64,000 bases of DNA from JAVBKV01 sp031553885 (GTDB taxonomy: Bacteria; Bacteroidota; Bacteroidia; Bacteroidales; Azobacteroidaceae): assembly GCA_031553885.1 (NCBI GenBank), contig JAVBKV010000016.1:1-64000 (forward strand), given 5' to 3'. Below, in pieces: positions 61,548 to 64,000 of the stretch. Position 1 is the stretch's first letter; each line of letters begins with the position of its first letter. The translations under genes and the position numbers were made by a program. The notes under the pieces are model-generated. The model had not been told where the DNA came from. It saw only the letters and a program-made list of their open reading frames with translations, and ran no database searches.

Positions 61548-62201
61548 ATGAACCTCATTCAACAAATACGTAAAAAGCTATATCTTGCCATGGACGGAGT
61601 CAATTCCTCCGCCATGCGCAAGAAAGGCGTAAATTATAAGGTAAACTTTGGCGTTCCGCTTGTCACCTTGCGTAAAATCAGCAAAGAATACGCTCCGGAC
61701 CCAAAACTCGCCGATGCTTTATGGAAAGAAGATACCCGGGAATTGAAAATTCTGGCATCCTTGATCCAGGAACCTTCAACATTTACACAAGCCGATGCCT
61801 GGGTTGAAGATATCTCGAACTTAGAGCTTGCCGAACAAACCAGTATGAATTTGTTTTGCCGGATCCCGAATGCAGGAGAATACGCCGCCTGTTGGATCCA
61901 ATCCGACCGGTTTTATACACAAATTACCGGTTTTTTACTTTACGCCCGGTTATTTTCCAACGACTTTTCCCTGGAAGGAGAAGAACTAAAAAATTATTTT
62001 CATATTGTATTCAATGCTTTAGATAATCAATCCTTACTGCTTAAAAATGCAGCACTTACCTCTCTAAAAAAACTGGGAAGACAATCTGTATTACTCTCAA
62101 AAGAAATTCTGGCCCTGTGCCATTCCACCACTACCCTTTCTCAGGAAAATAAAAGAGCTATCGGTGAAGATTTACAATTTGAATTTGATTATTACGCCTA
62201 A
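61548..62201 (+). CDS. DNA alkylation repair protein (AlkD-like)
   Basis: This 217-residue protein is built of HEAT-like helical repeats, as in AlkC/AlkD DNA glycosylases that remove N3- and N7-alkylated bases. Helices with WKEDTRELKILASLI and TSLKKLGRQSVLLSKEIL are visible. Whether the Trp/Asp residues of the catalytic cleft of AlkD are retained cannot be settled by eye. It probably shares a transcript with the DPP III gene. Confidence 0.72.
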   Translation: MNLIQQIRKKLYLAMDGVNSSAMRKKGVNYKVNFGVPLVTLRKISKEYAPDPKLADALWKEDTRELKILASLIQEPSTFTQADAWVEDISNLELAEQTSMNLFCRIPNAGEYAACWIQSDRFYTQITGFLLYARLFSNDFSLEGEELKNYFHIVFNALDNQSLLLKNAALTSLKKLGRQSVLLSKEILALCHSTTTLSQENKRAIGEDLQFEFDYYA

Positions 62202-62207
62202 ATATTT

Positions 62208-62236
62208 TTTGATCTTAGCAGAAAATGCTAACTTTG
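62208..62236 (+). promoter_or_regulatory. Possible promoter of the Fur-family gene
   Basis: TTTG (62208-62211) and TAACTTTG (62229-62236) are separated by 17 bases, slightly short. A start point near 62242 agrees with ATG 62261, not with the earlier ATG 62225 that lies within the promoter. Confidence 0.5.
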
Positions 62237-62260
62237 CTCACTGGTGCAATTTTCATCAGA

Positions 62261-62731
62261 ATGGATAAAGACAATAAAATCAGGGAAATCGTCAGACAAA
62301 AATTCACGGATTATCTTACTGCAAACAAATGTAGGAAAACACCGGAAAGATATACCATTTTAGATCTTATCTACACAGAACCCAAGCATTTTGACATGGA
62401 TTCTCTTTACGAAGCCATGAATGCCCGGAATTTCCGGGTAAGTAGAGCTACCCTGTACAACACCATGCAACTTCTACTGGATTGTAAGTTAGTACTGAAA
62501 CATCAGTTCGGGCGTAACCTCTCCTACTATGAAAGGGCTTATAACAACGACTTTCACCATCATTTGATCTGCACCAATTGCGGCAATGTTCAGGAATACA
62601 AAGATGCCGAATTGAAATCGGCTATACAGGGTAATAAAATCAAGCGTTTTGTACCCTCTCATTACAGTTTGTATATTTACGGGACATGTAGTACCTGTGT
62701 TAAAAATTTGAAGAAAAAGAAAAAATCATAA
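62261..62731 (+). CDS. fur: Fur-family metalloregulator
   Basis: This 156-residue protein from ATG 62261 has a winged-helix DNA-binding part (RKTPERYTILDLI, then VSRATLYNTMQLLLDCKLV). A metal-sensing part follows, with HHHLICTNCGNV and a second Cys pair in GTCSTC, which bind structural zinc. It could be Fur, PerR or a zinc sensor; the HHH-x-CxxC block is shared by all. A Lys-rich tail ends it. purA follows after 20 bases. The feoB gene at 21063 would be a natural target. Confidence 0.85.
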   Translation: MDKDNKIREIVRQKFTDYLTANKCRKTPERYTILDLIYTEPKHFDMDSLYEAMNARNFRVSRATLYNTMQLLLDCKLVLKHQFGRNLSYYERAYNNDFHHHLICTNCGNVQEYKDAELKSAIQGNKIKRFVPSHYSLYIYGTCSTCVKNLKKKKKS

Positions 62732-62751
62732 TTCATAATACACAATCAAAA

Positions 62752-64000
62752 ATGAAAGTAGATGTTTTATTAGGATTGCAATGGGGCGATGAAGGAAAAG
62801 GAAAAATTGTAGATGTTCTTACTCCCGGATATGATATTGTTGCCCGGTTTCAAGGCGGTCCGAATGCCGGACACACACTGGAATTCGAAGGACAAAAATA
62901 TGTACTCCGTTCGGTTCCTTCCGGTATTTTTCAAGGAGGAAAAATCAATATCATCGGAAATGGTGTTGTCCTCGATCCGGCTCTCTTCAAGGCAGAAATA
63001 GAAGCACTGGAAGCTTCCGGACATGACCTGGTCAAACGGCTGTTGATTTCTAAAAAGGCACATCTGATTCTTCCTACCCACCGCTTGCTTGATGCAGCTT
63101 ATGAAAATGCAAAAGGGATTGGAAAAATAGGTACCACCGGAAAAGGAATCGGACCTACCTATACAGACAAAGTAAGCCGTAATGGACTGAGAGTCGGAGA
63201 CATACAACATAATTTCAAAGAAAAATATAAAACAGCCGTAGCCCGTCACGAAGAAATATTAAAACAATTAAACTATACGTACGACCTGGCTTCCATTGAA
63301 AAAGAGTGGTTTGAAGGATTAGAGTTTCTTAAACGTTTTACTCTTGTCGACAGCGACCACCTGCTTAACAAGGAACTGTCTTCCGGTAAAAAAGTACTGG
63401 CAGAAGGCGCTCAGGGTACCATGCTTGATATCGATTTCGGATCCTATCCTTTTGTAACTTCTTCCAATACGGTTTGTGCCGGAGCATGTACCGGACTGGG
63501 AATAGCTCCTTCGAAAGTGGGTGATGTTTACGGTATCTTCAAAGCCTATTGTACCCGCGTGGGAAGTGGTCCTTTCCCCTCGGAATTACACGATGAAACC
63601 GGTCAGAAAATGAGGGACCTGGGATGTGAATACGGTTCGGTAACCGGTCGTCCCCGGCGTTGCGGATGGATTGACCTGGTGGCACTCCGGTATGCCATCA
63701 TGATTAATGGGGTCACTCATTTGATTATGATGAAAAGTGATGTACTTGATACATTCGATACCATCCTGGCTTGTGTGGCTTACAAAATCAACGGAGTAGA
63801 AACAGAAGATTTTCCTTTCGAAATCAACGAAACGGTCGAACCTGTCTATGCCGAGCTTCCCGGCTGGAAAACCGACATGACAAAAATGCAGAGCGAAGAT
63901 GAATTTCCGGAAGAATTCAATGCCTATCTGTCATTTCTGGAAGAAATGCTGGGAGTAAACATCAAAATTGTTTCTGTAGGCCCAGATAGAGCTCAAACAA
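62752..64000 (+). CDS. purA: Adenylosuccinate synthetase (3' end beyond the window)
   Basis: PurA joins IMP and aspartate with GTP to give adenylosuccinate, the first committed step to AMP. The visible 416 codons include the P-loop-like GLQWGDEGKGKIVD, catalytic GGPNAGHTL, GTTGKGIGPTYTDK, the switch-like QGTMLDIDFG and GVTHLIMMKSDVL-type C-terminal region. The last residues seen (SVGPDRAQT) are those normally close to the end, so only a few codons are missing. It is in one transcription unit with the Fur-family gene. Confidence 0.96.
   Translation, partial: MKVDVLLGLQWGDEGKGKIVDVLTPGYDIVARFQGGPNAGHTLEFEGQKYVLRSVPSGIFQGGKINIIGNGVVLDPALFKAEIEALEASGHDLVKRLLISKKAHLILPTHRLLDAAYENAKGIGKIGTTGKGIGPTYTDKVSRNGLRVGDIQHNFKEKYKTAVARHEEILKQLNYTYDLASIEKEWFEGLEFLKRFTLVDSDHLLNKELSSGKKVLAEGAQGTMLDIDFGSYPFVTSSNTVCAGACTGLGIAPSKVGDVYGIFKAYCTRVGSGPFPSELHDETGQKMRDLGCEYGSVTGRPRRCGWIDLVALRYAIMINGVTHLIMMKSDVLDTFDTILACVAYKINGVETEDFPFEINETVEPVYAELPGWKTDMTKMQSEDEFPEEFNAYLSFLEEMLGVNIKIVSVGPDRAQT

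Noticed and set aside
1..64000. CRISPR arrays, rRNA genes, prophage or intact insertion sequences
   Set aside because: I found no regularly spaced repeats, no ribosomal RNA sequence and no complete transposase or phage structural gene in any frame.

Overview
The window is chromosomal DNA from a bacterium of the phylum Bacteroidota, most likely order Bacteroidales (a gut-type genus such as Odoribacter or a relative is a guess). The grounds are Bacteroidota-type promoters (TTTG, about 20 bases, TAnnTTTG), start codons mostly without Shine-Dalgarno sequences, a FeoA-FeoB fusion, meso-diaminopimelate dehydrogenase for lysine synthesis, lipoproteins with short lipoboxes, and a histidine-degradation cluster that uses formiminotransferase. 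Most of the window is ordinary core genome, with accessory or decaying DNA in the first 15 kb.

1-15 kb. The tail of a ferritin-like gene and its hairpin are followed by a methyltransferase pseudogene, a CAT-anticodon tRNA and prfB with a textbook +1 frameshift. Next come two tandem membrane-anchored metallophosphoesterases and tRNA-Arg(TCT). Beyond the tRNA lies an AT-rich accessory block with one AAA ATPase of the DUF4143 type. After it come a Tat-exported isomerase/oxidoreductase pair, a lipoprotein tyrosine phosphatase, a beta-propeller protein, a GH123-like glycosidase and a badly broken lipoprotein alpha/beta hydrolase.

15-30 kb. ddh-lgt, a flavodiiron protein overlapping cinA, an outer-membrane barrel, a secreted basic-secretory-protein peptidase, feoAB and tpx. 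Then come a ZapA operon with a coiled-coil partner and RNase Y, and the distal histidine biosynthesis genes hisH-hisA-hisF-hisIE with a DUF4870 membrane protein inserted.

30-47 kb. An FtsE-like ATPase, lysC and lysA, then a cell-envelope glycosylation cluster (two GT2 enzymes, GtrA and a conserved unknown). On the minus strand are radA, a TPR protein and gyrA. Rightward follow clpC, with a 9-base-spaced inverted repeat upstream, and htpG.

47-64 kb. An SGNH hydrolase and a secreted esterase converge on a shared terminator. The hut cluster (hutU, ftcD, hutI, fchA-like, hutH) takes histidine to glutamate and one-carbon folate and is followed closely by an ECF sigma factor and a membrane protein. 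A duplicated beta-flower lipoprotein, an NfnAB-type pair, lipoprotein DPP III, an AlkD-like protein, a Fur-family regulator and purA (cut by the window end) complete the region.

I see no CRISPR array, rRNA, prophage or intact insertion sequence. The least explained signals are the nested AT-rich intergenic palindromes, a two-hairpin REP-like element at the 5' end of the NfnB-like gene, the inverted repeat before clpC, the duplicated lipoprotein, and the accessory segment beside tRNA-Arg.
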